NCBI GenBank assembly: GCA_963783145.1
Contig: CAWAMM010000001.1
Coordinates: 610,050-674,049 of the forward strand
Length of the DNA: 64,000 nt
Direction: 5' to 3'
Source: DATGKG01 sp963783145
GTDB lineage: Bacteria > Desulfobacterota > Binatia > Binatales > Binataceae
Part shown: in pieces, positions 15,361 to 24,681 of the stretch
Layout: each line of letters begins with the position of its first letter
How positions within the stretch are numbered: position 1 is the first letter of the stretch
Translations under genes and position numbers: made by a program
Notes under the pieces: generated by a model
Seen by the model: only the letters and a program-made list of their open reading frames with translations
What the model was told of the DNA's origin: nothing
The model's database searches: none

Positions 15361-16521
15361 CTACGACGCGTCGCGGGCGAGGAGGGCGGCCTCGGTGCGG
15401 TTCTCGACCCCGAGCTTCTCGAAGACGTGGGTCAGATGCTTGCGCGCGGTGTCGTGGCTGATGCCGAGGATGATGGATATTTCGGGCCCGGTTTTGCCTT
15501 GCCCGATGAGTGCGAGAACCTCGACCTCGCGATCGCTGAGGCCCCATCGGAATTGCAGACGTCGTCGCCGCCCCGCGACGGTCTCGCCCCGCTCGACGAG
15601 TATCGTGGTGTACTCACGGCCATCGACGCTTGCCATCCGAACGCCGCGCAATTTGAGGACGATGCCGGTCCAGTGATGATACAGGCGATAGACGGGCGCC
15701 GCGCCGTTGAATGAGCCACCGTCAGGTTCGTGGAAGATTTCCTTGAGGGTGCGCATCACGTAGTCGAGCGCGGTTCGGATCGGTCGTGCAGAGAAGGCGT
15801 CGGATTTGATTCCGTCAAACACCCCCGTCTGCTGAAAGATCGAGCCAGCCGCCGAGTCGATTGCGATAGGAGTTCCGCCTTCATCGAGGAGAACCGTTCC
15901 CGGGGACCATTCCGCCTGTCGAACGAATCGGCGTTCATTTTCGTAATTGGTACCTTCGGATAAGAGGCGGGCGCTCTTTAGACCGTGCGAAACATGAGGA
16001 GCTGACGCGCGAAGGAACACTGCGTCCTCGCGGCTAAATGGTCTCTGATCGATTGTTCGCCAGACGGGATAATGGCCCAAATATTCGCCAGCCTCTTCGA
16101 ACACGACTTGAACGAACGCGTGCCAACCAAGAGGACGGTAGACCAGGTTATATCCATCTGCGCGATACCAGCTGCGCAGAGTAAGTTCTGCCTGGGACCA
16201 AATAGTTTTAGTGGGAAGAACCCGCGCATAGGTATCAGGGTTGTCGTACCGAAATCTACTGCCTGACACTTCGGGAGGAGAATCCTCGAAGAAGTGCTTT
16301 TGAGCAGGCGATGCCTCTGCAATCTCAGCACTACTCCCGAGATATCTACCAATCTGGTCGTCACCGCCGATATGAAAGACTTTATTCGGGCTGTTCGGCA
16401 CAGCGTCGTTGATCAGCTCGAAAACCGAGCGCACAAACGGCTCAACCGGCAACCCGGAACTTGCGAGGCGCTTGATGCGGCCCAGCGCTATCTCTTTGTT
16501 GCGCGTGTCACTGCGGGTCAT
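15361..16521 (-). CDS. LuxR-family transcriptional regulator
   Basis: 386 residues. The C-terminal 60 residues form a LuxR/GerE HTH: GLSDREVEVLALIGQGKTGPEI, then ILGISHDTARKHLTHVFEKLGVENRTEAALLA. The first 320 residues have no recognised receiver or autoinducer domain; a PAS/GAF-like mixed pattern is possible (WSPGTVLLDEGGTPIAIDS). It likely binds DNA as a dimer in response to an unknown ligand. No nearby target is obvious. Its 3' end has been duplicated about 1 kb downstream. Confidence 0.8.
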   Translation of the reverse strand: MTRSDTRNKEIALGRIKRLASSGLPVEPFVRSVFELINDAVPNSPNKVFHIGGDDQIGRYLGSSAEIAEASPAQKHFFEDSPPEVSGSRFRYDNPDTYARVLPTKTIWSQAELTLRSWYRADGYNLVYRPLGWHAFVQVVFEEAGEYLGHYPVWRTIDQRPFSREDAVFLRASAPHVSHGLKSARLLSEGTNYENERRFVRQAEWSPGTVLLDEGGTPIAIDSAAGSIFQQTGVFDGIKSDAFSARPIRTALDYVMRTLKEIFHEPDGGSFNGAAPVYRLYHHWTGIVLKLRGVRMASVDGREYTTILVERGETVAGRRRRLQFRWGLSDREVEVLALIGQGKTGPEISIILGISHDTARKHLTHVFEKLGVENRTEAALLARDAS

Positions 16522-16681
16522 GCGGGTCCATCACGATCGGATCACTCGATGTCACCATTCATCAAGCGTATTAAGGCCGATTGTCACGCATAGCACAAAT
16601 GTGGAATTGCGGTACTGTCCACCTCTCGGTACACCCCTCTCATCGGGCATGTAGCCCAATCAACAAGTGAAGGGAACGAAT

Positions 16682-17683
16682 ATGAGATTCTTGCACAGTA
16701 CGGCAGGACGCGGCGGCGCAATCAGTTCGAATGGCGCGTACAGAGCGGCGCTGACAATCGGACTGGCGATGAGCATCAGCCTGGTCGCATCGTCAGCACG
16801 AGCGCAAGCGATCACCGCATGCGTAAACAGCAAAAACGGGGCGGTCACCATCAGGTCGTCGTTAGAAAAGGGCGCCTGTCCGAAGGGGACGGAGCCTATC
16901 GTGCTGAACCCCATGGCGGCGCCGAGCCCGACCGCGCTGAAGCTCCAGACGCTGACGGTTCAAACCATCAACGTCGTCGATGCTGGCAATAACACCGTGG
17001 CTACGCTGGAAAAAAACTCCAACGGCAATTTGTTGACATTTTTCGATTCCAACGGACACAAAACGGTGGAACTCGGAAACACCGCCAATGAAACCAGCGC
17101 TGGAATGTCTATTTGGGACGGTAACAATGTGGTTCCGGGCAACGGGGTTCCGCGCGAGACGGTCGGTGAATCAAATCCAGGCGCCGGTTCGGTCAACGGT
17201 TTTGGTGTGGGGGTGTATGACGGCGCAGGCAAAGTGCGCAGCGGCCTCTATTTGACTTACGACGGAACCACCGCCGGCGCTTATGCCATCGACAGCAACG
17301 GGAGCACCGCCGGATTCGATACCAACCAGACCGCCCAGAATGAAGGGTTTTACGTGAACGACCTGAACGGCAAGACCAGGAGTTTTCTTGGAAATTCGCT
17401 TGACGGGACTACAAACGCTGTCGAACTTTTCGATTCCACTGGCGCGTTTGCGGGAGATATTTACCAGGGCCTCAATGGGGCTAAGACATCGACTGGTACG
17501 TTCCTGACCTTGGAAAACCCAAGCGGCCATATTGCCCTCGGTGAGACTGACGATGCGAACGGCGTGGCCTGGGTCCTCTTTGACCCGAATGAGATAGTCC
17601 GAATGTTTGGCGAGATCGACGGTGCGAACGATTTCATTCAGGAATTTGATCCATCATCAAACCTAATTGGGCATCTTCCCTGA
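16682..17683 (+). CDS. Exported repetitive-type hypothetical protein
   Basis: 333 residues from the ATG at 16682, with GAAGGGA upstream. A signal peptide (AALTIGLAMSISLVASSARAQA) is followed by ACVNSKNGAVTIRSS. The mature protein is rich in Gly, Asn, Asp and Thr. Short stretches such as FFDSNGHKTVELGN and ELFDSTGAFAGDIYQ suggest repeated beta turns like those of extracellular beta-solenoid or tail-fibre-like proteins. No catalytic motif is seen. A clear terminator follows. Function unknown, location probably outside the inner membrane. Confidence 0.65.
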   Translation: MRFLHSTAGRGGAISSNGAYRAALTIGLAMSISLVASSARAQAITACVNSKNGAVTIRSSLEKGACPKGTEPIVLNPMAAPSPTALKLQTLTVQTINVVDAGNNTVATLEKNSNGNLLTFFDSNGHKTVELGNTANETSAGMSIWDGNNVVPGNGVPRETVGESNPGAGSVNGFGVGVYDGAGKVRSGLYLTYDGTTAGAYAIDSNGSTAGFDTNQTAQNEGFYVNDLNGKTRSFLGNSLDGTTNAVELFDSTGAFAGDIYQGLNGAKTSTGTFLTLENPSGHIALGETDDANGVAWVLFDPNEIVRMFGEIDGANDFIQEFDPSSNLIGHLP

Positions 17684-17714
17684 GCCTTGGCGGCTCGCGA
17701 GGATCAAAGCCTCT

Positions 17715-17750
17715 GGTTCGGCGCGGTTGATGATCGCGCCGAACCTTTAT
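17715..17750 (+). terminator. Rho-independent terminator
   Basis: GGTTCGGCGCG and CGCGCCGAACC form a perfect 11-bp stem around a nine-base loop, followed by TTTAT. It ends the transcript of the exported protein. Confidence 0.8.
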
Positions 17751-17797
17751 GCTTCGGTGCGTTGCTGCTTCAAGGGCCAAATTGTAGAAGTTGATCC

Positions 17798-18100
17798 ATG
17801 AACATTCGCCATGCGGCCGCGCTATCGCTGATGACCTGGTTACTGATGGTGCCGCCTCATGTTCCCAACAGCGGCGAGGTGAACAAAAGCGCGCCGCTGA
17901 GCGAATGGGTCACCAGACGCCGCTTTCCACATAATCAAGGATGCGAGGCGGCGAAGGAGCGCCTCCAAAAAGCCGGCCAAGCCCATGAAGCCGAACTGGA
18001 TACCATGGGCCGGCGCGGGCCGCACAATCCCGAGTTCCATTGCTTCCTGTGTCAGGCGCAATGCGTCTCGGCGGACGATCCGCGCCTCAAAGCGAAGTAG
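17798..18100 (+). CDS. Small exported Cys-containing protein
   Basis: 100 residues with an N-terminal hydrophobic segment (AAALSLMTWLLMVP) that could be a signal peptide or anchor. The rest is charged, with a C-terminal HCFLCQAQCVSAD holding three Cys, able to bind metal or form disulfides. Not recognised. It stands alone on the plus strand, convergent with sufT. Confidence 0.45.
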   Translation: MNIRHAAALSLMTWLLMVPPHVPNSGEVNKSAPLSEWVTRRRFPHNQGCEAAKERLQKAGQAHEAELDTMGRRGPHNPEFHCFLCQAQCVSADDPRLKAK

Positions 18101-18130
18101 GAATCGCCGAAAAGGTCGGATTGCGAACTG

Positions 18131-18667
18131 CTAGTCGAGACCGAGGCGTTCCTTGCCCTCGGGCGAGATCATCTGCGGATTCCAGGGCGGATCCCAGACC
18201 AGATCGACGTTGGCCTCGGAGACGCCGGGGATTTCGGAGAGCTTCTGCTTGGCGTCCATCGCGATCGAGGCGCCCATGCCGCATCCCTGGGCAGTGAGCG
18301 TCATTTTCACGTCGACGCGCTTGGTGCCGTCGGGCATTGGCGCGACTTCCATCCCATAGACGAGGCCGAGGTCGACGATGTTGACCGGAATTTCGGGGTC
18401 ATAGCAGGTCTTGAGCTGATCCCAGACCATCGATTCAGTGTCGCCGCTGGCTGCGGCTTCCGCCACCTGCTCGGGGGTTTTGCCCAAGGCATCGGCATCC
18501 TTGCCCGAGATGCGGAAGAGGCCCGAATAGGCAGGAACCTGCACGGTGTAGGTCCCGCCGAGCGACTGGGTGATGAACACCTCGAGGCCTTTTTCGAGGG
18601 TCATTTTGGTTCCGGCGGGGACCTGGACGCCTTCGCATTCGCGGGAAAGTTCAACACGTTCCATCAT
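18131..18667 (-). CDS. sufT: SufT-type Fe-S assembly protein (MIP18/DUF59)
   Basis: 178 residues. The N-terminus MERVELSRECEGVQVPAGTK and EVFITQSLGGTYTVQVP is specific to SufT. The MIP18 domain follows: LKTCYDPEIPVNIVDLGLVYGMEV, MTLTAQGCGMG with the conserved Cys, and VDLVWDPPWNPQMIS. SufT helps mature Fe-S proteins under high demand. GAGGA precedes the first of two adjacent ATGs. No suf operon is adjacent, so it acts as a stand-alone gene here. Confidence 0.9.
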   Translation of the reverse strand: MMERVELSRECEGVQVPAGTKMTLEKGLEVFITQSLGGTYTVQVPAYSGLFRISGKDADALGKTPEQVAEAAASGDTESMVWDQLKTCYDPEIPVNIVDLGLVYGMEVAPMPDGTKRVDVKMTLTAQGCGMGASIAMDAKQKLSEIPGVSEANVDLVWDPPWNPQMISPEGKERLGLD

Positions 18668-18925
18668 AGGAAAATCCTCGGGGGCGATGAGACATACAAT
18701 CGCCGTGAAAGAGCGTCAACCATAATAGCATTAGAAGGTCTAGATTTACGAGACGGTGCGCTGATAAACCGCCATCGGCCAGGCAAACCGGATCGTCGGA
18801 GATGCGTCTTATGGGACTAGACGAGACCTATATAATCCTAGTAGGTTGAGGATTGCTTAAAAGCATCGCGTCGGGTATAGAGCTCGTGTGGTGAGCACGA
18901 AGGGTATCGGCTTAGCCAGCATAGG

Positions 18926-19159
18926 GTGCGAATGAAACACGATCATTTCGAATCTGATGGCCTGCGGGAGAAGCCTGCTGGCACGCCTGGCGGCATCATC
19001 GAGCGCCTTTTTAGCGATAAGGCCTGGACTGAAAATTACCGAGTCACTGCTGAAGAACGGGAGTCTCTGTCCAACCTCGCGATGATGGGCGAGGTTACTT
19101 GCGAGCGCGATGTATTGTTTATACTGAATCAGCTACGTCGAGCTCGATTGCGCTGGTAG
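18926..19159 (+). CDS. Small hypothetical protein (77 aa)
   Basis: Reads MKHDHFESDGLREKPAG, then IIERLFSDKAWTENYRVTAEE and SNLAMMGEVTCERDVLFILNQLRRA. It is charged and helical, with no signal or membrane segment. No family recognised. It precedes the hybrid kinase by 200 bases on the same strand. It could start at the GTG/ATG at 18926 or two codons later. Confidence 0.45.
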   Translation: MRMKHDHFESDGLREKPAGTPGGIIERLFSDKAWTENYRVTAEERESLSNLAMMGEVTCERDVLFILNQLRRARLRW

Positions 19160-19359
19160 CGAGTTCGGACTGCTTCGAATATTTTCACCATTTTTCCGTC
19201 CATTCCCCTAGCATCGAGGGTTGCACAATCGCTACTGACGCGGCCTCGGTTGCATCCTGACGGCACTTCTTCGCCAAAATGCTTGATTTTCCAGCCTCCG
19301 GGCCGGAACCGATCCTGCTATCTGAGGGGGGAATCGCTCTTTTGTTGCACGCCTGATCG

Positions 19360-21867
19360 ATGATGACTGCGCAGGGAAAGACATCACTGAACAATCTGGA
19401 CGACCAATCGATCGCTTCGCCCGAATTGATTGCGACCACGATGCGCGCCGGTGCGGTCCTCATCGTCCTGTTCCAAACCGCCTATCTCTTGCTCGACATG
19501 ACTCTCCCGGCGGGCCTAAGTATGGCGACTTTGCCGATGCATCTGGTCAACATTGCGACCGGCTTCGTCGGATTTTTTATAGCGCTTACCCCGCTCGGCC
19601 GTCGCCATTGGCGCGCGATGACCTTATGGGCGGTCACCGTGGTGCTGTTCTCGTCCACCGCGCTGAGCGTTATTTCCGGGCGCAACGAGCCATTTTATCT
19701 TCAGCTCGTGCTGATGGTCACCGGCGCCGCCGCGCTGTTGCCATGGGAATCGCGCTGGCAGGCCTCGCTCAACTGCGTGGCGCTGGCGATGATGGTCGTC
19801 CAGACCGTCCGCGTCCCTGATGTTTGGTTTGAAATCCATTGGCTGACCGGGCTTATCGCGATCGGTCTCGCGCAGGCCTCGGTCGTCATCAACGAACATT
19901 ATCGGCGCAAGCTCGATAAGGCGCGGATGGCTGCGCTTCAAGCTTCGGAAGCCAAGTCGGGGTTCCTCGCCAGCATGTCGCATGAGATCCGCACCCCGAT
20001 GAATGCGATCGTCGGGCTCGCCGAGGTGCTGGGCGAGACCCCCCTCACCAACGAACAGCGCCGCTACGTCAATACCATGTTCGTCAACGGCAAGAGCCTG
20101 CTCGAACTGATCAACAACATCCTCGACCTCGCGAAGATCGAGAGCGGTCGGCTTACGATGGTGGAGGAACAATTCGACCTTGCCGAGCTGAGCGAATCGG
20201 TCGCTGAAAGCCTCGCCCTGCGCGCGCATGAGAAAAATCTGGAGCTGACGGTCTGGGTCGACCCGGAACTTCCACCGGTCGTCATCGGCGATCCGATGCG
20301 GCTGCGCCAGATTATCGTCAACCTGCTCGGCAACGCGGTGAAGTTCACCGAATTCGGCGAAGTTTCGTTGTCGGTGGAGAAAGTCTCATCCGATGAGAAT
20401 CGCGCTGAAATCCTGTTGACCATCACCGATACCGGGATCGGCATCCCGGAAGAAAAAATTGAATCGGTGTTCCAGGTCTTTACCCAGCTCGATTCGGCCG
20501 CCTCGCGCCGACTCGAGGGCAGCGGACTGGGCTTGACGATTGTAAATCGCCTGCTCGAAATTCTCGGCGGTAAGCTGACAGTCAAGAGCGAGTTGCTCAA
20601 GGGCAGCAGCTTCAGCGCGACGGTGCCCTTCCTGTTGCCGAGTACGACGCCCGCCGGTCTCGCCAGGCGCTTCAGTCTCGGCGGCGCCCGGGTGCTGATC
20701 GTCGACGACCATGCCGCCAGCCGGGCGATCCTGGCCAAGATGATCCGATCAATCGGCGGCGTGCCGGAGCTCGCCGCTAGCGCCGCGGATGCGCTCGCCG
20801 CGCTCGAAGCTGCCGAGACGACCGGCAAGCGATTTCCAATTCTGCTAATCGACAGCAGGATGCCCAACGTCGGCGGCGTTGAGTTGGTCAAGGCTTTGCG
20901 CGATCGAAGCGATCCTGCCCCGGCGATCCTGATGCTCACCTCCGATGAGCTGCACGCTCGCGCTGATCGGATGAACGAGGCCGGCCTGCGCAACTATATC
21001 GTGAAACCTCCGAAGCGCTCCGAACTCATACGCACCCTCCAGGAGACCATGGCGGTTGAGGTCGACCAGCCGAAACTGCAGGGAACCGCCGCGCTTAAAT
21101 CGAACGGCAAGTCGAGTCCAGCGCCAACTCACGGGGCGCGAATTCTGCTCGCCGAGGATAACCCCGGCAATCGGATGCTGGTGAAGGCGTTCCTCAAGGC
21201 CACCCATTACGAAATCGAGGAGGCGGAAAACGGCGCGCTCGCCGTCAACAAATTCACCTCCGGCCAGTACGACGTGGTCCTGATGGATATGTACATGCCG
21301 GTAGTTGATGGTTATCAAGCAACCGCCGCGATCCGCCAATGGGAGCGTGACAATGATGCTTCCCGTACCCCAATCGTCGCGCTGACCGCCGCCGCGATGG
21401 CGGGCGACCGGGAAAAGAGCCTCGACGCCGGATGCGACTTCCACCTCACCAAGCCGATTTCCAAAGCGGTGCTGCTGGAGTTGCTCGATTCGCTGATCAA
21501 GGGCCATGCCGATGAGGCGTCGGCGCCCCAACCCTATTACGTCGCGGCCGACCTCGACGATCCCGCCCTCTTCGCGGAGGTCGCGCAACTCTTTCTCAGT
21601 GAAATGGACCGCTTGATCGTTGCTATCGAGGCGGCCTTCGCAGATTCCGATTTCATGAAGTTGAAAGACTACGTTCATTCCCTCAAGGGCAGCGCGGCTA
21701 TGGTGGGGGCGAGTCCCTTGTCGCCTATCTGCAAGGAACTCGAAGCTGCGATTGCGAGCGCATCGATCGCTGGCGTCAGACAGGGCCTCGCAAAGCTGCA
21801 CGCGGAGCAACCGCGTGCGCACCAGATCTTTGCCGCGAAGCCCGAAGTTATCGCGCAGGCGTCATAA
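19360..21867 (+). CDS. Hybrid sensor histidine kinase (HK-REC-REC-Hpt)
   Basis: 835 residues. About six membrane helices span residues 30-180. A HisKA domain has FLASMSHEIRTPMNAIVG with phospho-acceptor His208. A HATPase follows (NLLGNAVKFTEFGEV, TDTGIGIPEE, GSGLGLTIVNRLLE). The first receiver has ILLIDSRMP with Asp498; the second has VVLMDMYMPVVDGYQAT with Asp643. A C-terminal Hpt has YVHSLKGSAAMVG with His773. This is a BarA-type phosphorelay protein with all relay sites present. A single-domain response regulator follows ten bases later and is its likely output partner. The input domain is only membrane helices, so the signal is unknown. Confidence 0.95.
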   Translation: MMTAQGKTSLNNLDDQSIASPELIATTMRAGAVLIVLFQTAYLLLDMTLPAGLSMATLPMHLVNIATGFVGFFIALTPLGRRHWRAMTLWAVTVVLFSSTALSVISGRNEPFYLQLVLMVTGAAALLPWESRWQASLNCVALAMMVVQTVRVPDVWFEIHWLTGLIAIGLAQASVVINEHYRRKLDKARMAALQASEAKSGFLASMSHEIRTPMNAIVGLAEVLGETPLTNEQRRYVNTMFVNGKSLLELINNILDLAKIESGRLTMVEEQFDLAELSESVAESLALRAHEKNLELTVWVDPELPPVVIGDPMRLRQIIVNLLGNAVKFTEFGEVSLSVEKVSSDENRAEILLTITDTGIGIPEEKIESVFQVFTQLDSAASRRLEGSGLGLTIVNRLLEILGGKLTVKSELLKGSSFSATVPFLLPSTTPAGLARRFSLGGARVLIVDDHAASRAILAKMIRSIGGVPELAASAADALAALEAAETTGKRFPILLIDSRMPNVGGVELVKALRDRSDPAPAILMLTSDELHARADRMNEAGLRNYIVKPPKRSELIRTLQETMAVEVDQPKLQGTAALKSNGKSSPAPTHGARILLAEDNPGNRMLVKAFLKATHYEIEEAENGALAVNKFTSGQYDVVLMDMYMPVVDGYQATAAIRQWERDNDASRTPIVALTAAAMAGDREKSLDAGCDFHLTKPISKAVLLELLDSLIKGHADEASAPQPYYVAADLDDPALFAEVAQLFLSEMDRLIVAIEAAFADSDFMKLKDYVHSLKGSAAMVGASPLSPICKELEAAIASASIAGVRQGLAKLHAEQPRAHQIFAAKPEVIAQAS

Positions 21868-21876
21868 GGGGATTCG

Positions 21877-22320
21877 ATGGAGGCTAAAATCGGTATCAAA
21901 ACCCTGATCGTGGAAGATTCCTTGCCGACGCGCAGGATGCTGCGCGCGCGGCTGGAAACCCTCGGCTGCGTCATCGTTGGCGAGGCCGAGAATTCTACTC
22001 AGGGACTGAAACTGTTCCGTGATCTGGATCCCGAGATCATCACGCTCGATCTGGTGATGCCCCAGGTCGAGGAACTCACGACCGAAAGCCTGTTCAAGAT
22101 TATTCGCGAGGAAAAACCCGCCGCCAGCGTGATCGTGATCAGCTCGAGTTCCAAGGCGATTGCCGCGATGAACTACCTTTCGCATGGCGCGATCGCCTAC
22201 CTGGAAAAACCCTTCGTGAATTTCGATCAGTTGCGCGAAAAGCTCGATGCGCTATACCCCGAGATGACCTCCCAACGCGGCCCCCGCATCGCCTCATCCT
22301 CGAGTCTGTTGAATAGGTGA
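21877..22320 (+). CDS. Single-domain response regulator (CheY-like)
   Basis: 147 residues. KTLIVEDSLPTRRMLRARLE holds the acidic pocket, IITLDLVMPQ the phospho-acceptor Asp58, VIVISSSSKA the Ser switch and AYLEKPF the conserved Lys. There is no output domain; a short Ser-rich tail ends the protein. It follows the hybrid kinase by ten bases with GGGG upstream, so the two are likely cotranscribed. It resembles CheY/CheB-type receivers (TESLFKIIREEKP). Confidence 0.9.
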   Translation: MEAKIGIKTLIVEDSLPTRRMLRARLETLGCVIVGEAENSTQGLKLFRDLDPEIITLDLVMPQVEELTTESLFKIIREEKPAASVIVISSSSKAIAAMNYLSHGAIAYLEKPFVNFDQLREKLDALYPEMTSQRGPRIASSSSLLNR

Positions 22321-22495
22321 TCATATGTCTGGCCCGTTGGGGTGGTGAGACGGTTCAAATTTCCGGCGTCTTGAAAACCTCAATGCAATACCTGAGGAAT
22401 TTTCGTTTCGACTCAAAAGCATAATTCATGAAGCTTAAGAACTAGGTAGATTTTGCTTTCCGTCAATTGGAATTTAAGGGCAATTCATCTCGTTA

Positions 22496-22703
22496 ATGAC
22501 GCTCAAGCGGGGGAAGGTCGCGGCCATACCTAAGCGCAAATTTCATTTTGTGCCATCTACGCATCGATCTCCTGACCATTTGTGGTGTGAACTTGAATTG
22601 CCTGGCAGAGCTACCATCTTCACGAAACTTTCGCACTCCAAGGATGAACTGCGTGGACCTTTTGATCGGCATGATGGCTCGCGAACTTGAAGTCAGACCA
22701 TAA
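22496..22703 (+). pseudogene. Frameshifted relic of a HicA-like small protein
   Basis: One frame gives KRKFHFVPSTHRSPDHLWCEL and ELPGRATIFTKLSHSKDEL. A neighbouring frame continues VDLLIGMMARELEVRP to the TAA at 22703. Joined, it looks like the small HicA-like/RNA-binding family that reads 'DH.wy.l...G....TKlSHg..el...ll..MArqL'. A frameshift near 22650 breaks it. It sits in a 550-base stretch (22321-22878) that otherwise holds nothing I can support. Confidence 0.4.
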
Positions 22704-22878
22704 TTCTTTGTTGGAATGATCCAACGCTCCAATAGCGAAGCGGACTATCGTCGGAGCCTCGGGTTCGTTCCTTAGTCTCCCTCCTCGGTGGCTGGGTTCG
22801 TTGGGCGCCGCCCCCAGCCGCTGGCTGGTGTTGCGTTTATGTATTGATCTTGGCTGGGGGGCGTGAAAAGTTTTGGAT

Positions 22879-23328
22879 ATGAAGGTGCGGGTCAGAACCT
22901 TACTCGCGATCGCCGCAGTCGGCGTCGGCGCGGTTGCCATGACCATCTCGATGGCGAAGCCGGGATGCACGATGGTCGATGGCAAAGACGCGCTGGTGAT
23001 TTCCGGGCGCGTCCTCGACAAGGGCACCGCTAAGACCTTCTGCTATCGCGACGAGGCAGGAAGAAAACTCCGCTTCATATTGGCGCGCGGCACCGATGGC
23101 AAGGTCCGCTCGGTCATGGACGCTTGCTCGCAGTGCTACACCTACCACAAAGGCTTCACCTATTCCGACGGTTTTCTGATTTGCCGCCTGTGCGGGAATC
23201 GATATCCGATCAATCACATTCTCGAAGGTAAAGCCTCCTGCGTGCCGATCGCGGTGCCGAGCACCGAGAGCGACGGCAAAGTCACCATTCGCACCACCGA
23301 TCTCAAGAAGATGGAGTGGCTGTTTTGA
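22879..23328 (+). CDS. DUF2318 (Fe-S membrane-type) protein
   Basis: 149 residues from ATG 22879. An N-terminal hydrophobic helix (LAIAAVGVGAVAMTISMA) anchors or exports it. The DUF2318 core reads FCYRDEAGRKLRFILARG, then DACSQCYTYHKGFTYSDGFLICRLCGNRYP. The CxxC...CxxC set is expected to bind metal or an Fe-S cluster. DUF2318 proteins occur beside iron/copper transport permeases. Here it opens the copC-copD cluster, which suggests a role in copper or iron handling. Confidence 0.8.
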   Translation: MKVRVRTLLAIAAVGVGAVAMTISMAKPGCTMVDGKDALVISGRVLDKGTAKTFCYRDEAGRKLRFILARGTDGKVRSVMDACSQCYTYHKGFTYSDGFLICRLCGNRYPINHILEGKASCVPIAVPSTESDGKVTIRTTDLKKMEWLF

Positions 23329-23651
23329 GGGCTGGGCGTTGCGCCCTCAACACTCGAATCGTCCCCATTGCGGTGGCTTTGGTGCTTGCCACCGTAGGCA
23401 TGCCGATGATGTGCGGATGGGTAGTCGCGGATTCACATTGCGCGGTAACGATGGATATCTGCCATCCGGCGCAATCCATGGATGTCAGTGGCGCCGCGTG
23501 GTTGACTCCGGCGCCGCAACTGGTCGCGCTCGCCAGGCCGGCGCGCGATTCACTCCGGGCGACCGATCATCTCTATCAGGCGATCGAAGGCCGTCTCGGC
23601 GAAGCGCCCGATTCTCCGCCGCCCAAAACTCTCGCCAAAACCTTCGCATAG
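23316..23651 (+). CDS. Small exported Cys protein in the copper cluster
   Basis: 111 residues from a GTG that overlaps the previous gene by 13 bases. A signal peptide (IVPIAVALVLATVGMPMMCGW) precedes HCAVTMDICHPAQSMDV, a Cys/Met/His-rich stretch suited to copper. The rest is Ala/Pro/Arg-rich. No family recognised. The overlap and shared direction place it in the same operon as the DUF2318 gene. Confidence 0.5.
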   Translation: MAVLRAGRCALNTRIVPIAVALVLATVGMPMMCGWVVADSHCAVTMDICHPAQSMDVSGAAWLTPAPQLVALARPARDSLRATDHLYQAIEGRLGEAPDSPPPKTLAKTFA

Positions 23652-23742
23652 TTCAGCGCTTCTCCTCGCGTACTAATGCCACGGTTCAGACTGCCCGCGC
23701 TGAGATTGCGCGCGGGTGAGGGAGTCGTCGCCCCGACCGTCG

Positions 23743-24681
23743 ATGGAGTCGACGACGCGATTGAAATTGAAAAATCTGCTTGCGTTGATGATCATGGCGT
23801 CGATCTGCGCGCCGCCCGCCGCCGCATGGGCGCATGGCGTGGTCGGCGATTATGTTTTCCTCGAACCTTTAATTACCGAAGATCCGACCCCGGCCAACGA
23901 GTTGGATATCGTCGAGCCGGGATGGGCGCGCACCAGCGAGGGGCGCAGTTTTGCGCTTGGAAACGAGATCGAGAAAGTCCTCATCCTGGATAGTCACGAC
24001 CTTCCCCGAGTCAGCGTCGGCGGCGGAACCAATTGGTCGTATCAATCGCCCAAACAAGGTCCCCCTGACAACGGCTTCGACGATCTCGAGGTTTTCGCCA
24101 AGTACGCGTTCCTCTTTATGCCGGAGCATGAGTTCCTGCTGTCGCTGGAACTCGACGCCTCGATTCCGACCGGGAATCCGAAGATCGAGGAACAGCAGCA
24201 CACCAGCCTGGGACCCGCATTCAATTGGGAAAAGGCGTTAGGCGATTTGCCCAATCTGCCGGTGCTCAAGTATCTACGGCCGTTAGGTTTTCAGGGCAGC
24301 ATCGCCTATCTGCCTGCGATCGGTGGGCATACCAGCCACGAGTTCTCCGTCAATCATGTGGTCGAGTACTCGTTTTCATACTTGAGCAACAATGTGCAGG
24401 ACATCGGGCTGAAGCCGCCGTTTCGCAACCTGTTTCTCTTCACCGAGTTCAACTATGACCAGCTCCTCAAAGGACCGAGCGGCCAGACCTTTCCCAATAT
24501 CGTGATGACGCCCGGCATCGCCTATGTCGGCTACCATTTCGAATTGAGCGTCGGCACCCAGCTTGCGCTCAACAATGCCGCACGGCCGAACACTCACGCG
24601 GTGATATTGGGACTGCTCGACATCTTCTATGATTCGATAATCCCACAGGGCAATTGGACGCTTAACGATCTGTGGCGATGA
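23743..24681 (+). CDS. Outer-membrane beta-barrel-like exported protein
   Basis: About 312 residues from ATG 23743; an upstream start at 23716 is possible. A signal peptide (NLLALMIMASICAPPAAAWAHG) is followed by alternating amphipathic strands such as HEFLLSLELDASIP, FNYDQLLKGPSGQTF and GIAYVGYHFELSVGTQLAL, ending near a C-terminal aromatic. The pattern fits an outer-membrane barrel. The stop overlaps the copC start (ATGA), so it is translationally coupled and may move copper or a chelate across the outer membrane. The substrate is inferred from context. Confidence 0.65.
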   Translation: MESTTRLKLKNLLALMIMASICAPPAAAWAHGVVGDYVFLEPLITEDPTPANELDIVEPGWARTSEGRSFALGNEIEKVLILDSHDLPRVSVGGGTNWSYQSPKQGPPDNGFDDLEVFAKYAFLFMPEHEFLLSLELDASIPTGNPKIEEQQHTSLGPAFNWEKALGDLPNLPVLKYLRPLGFQGSIAYLPAIGGHTSHEFSVNHVVEYSFSYLSNNVQDIGLKPPFRNLFLFTEFNYDQLLKGPSGQTFPNIVMTPGIAYVGYHFELSVGTQLALNNAARPNTHAVILGLLDIFYDSIIPQGNWTLNDLWR

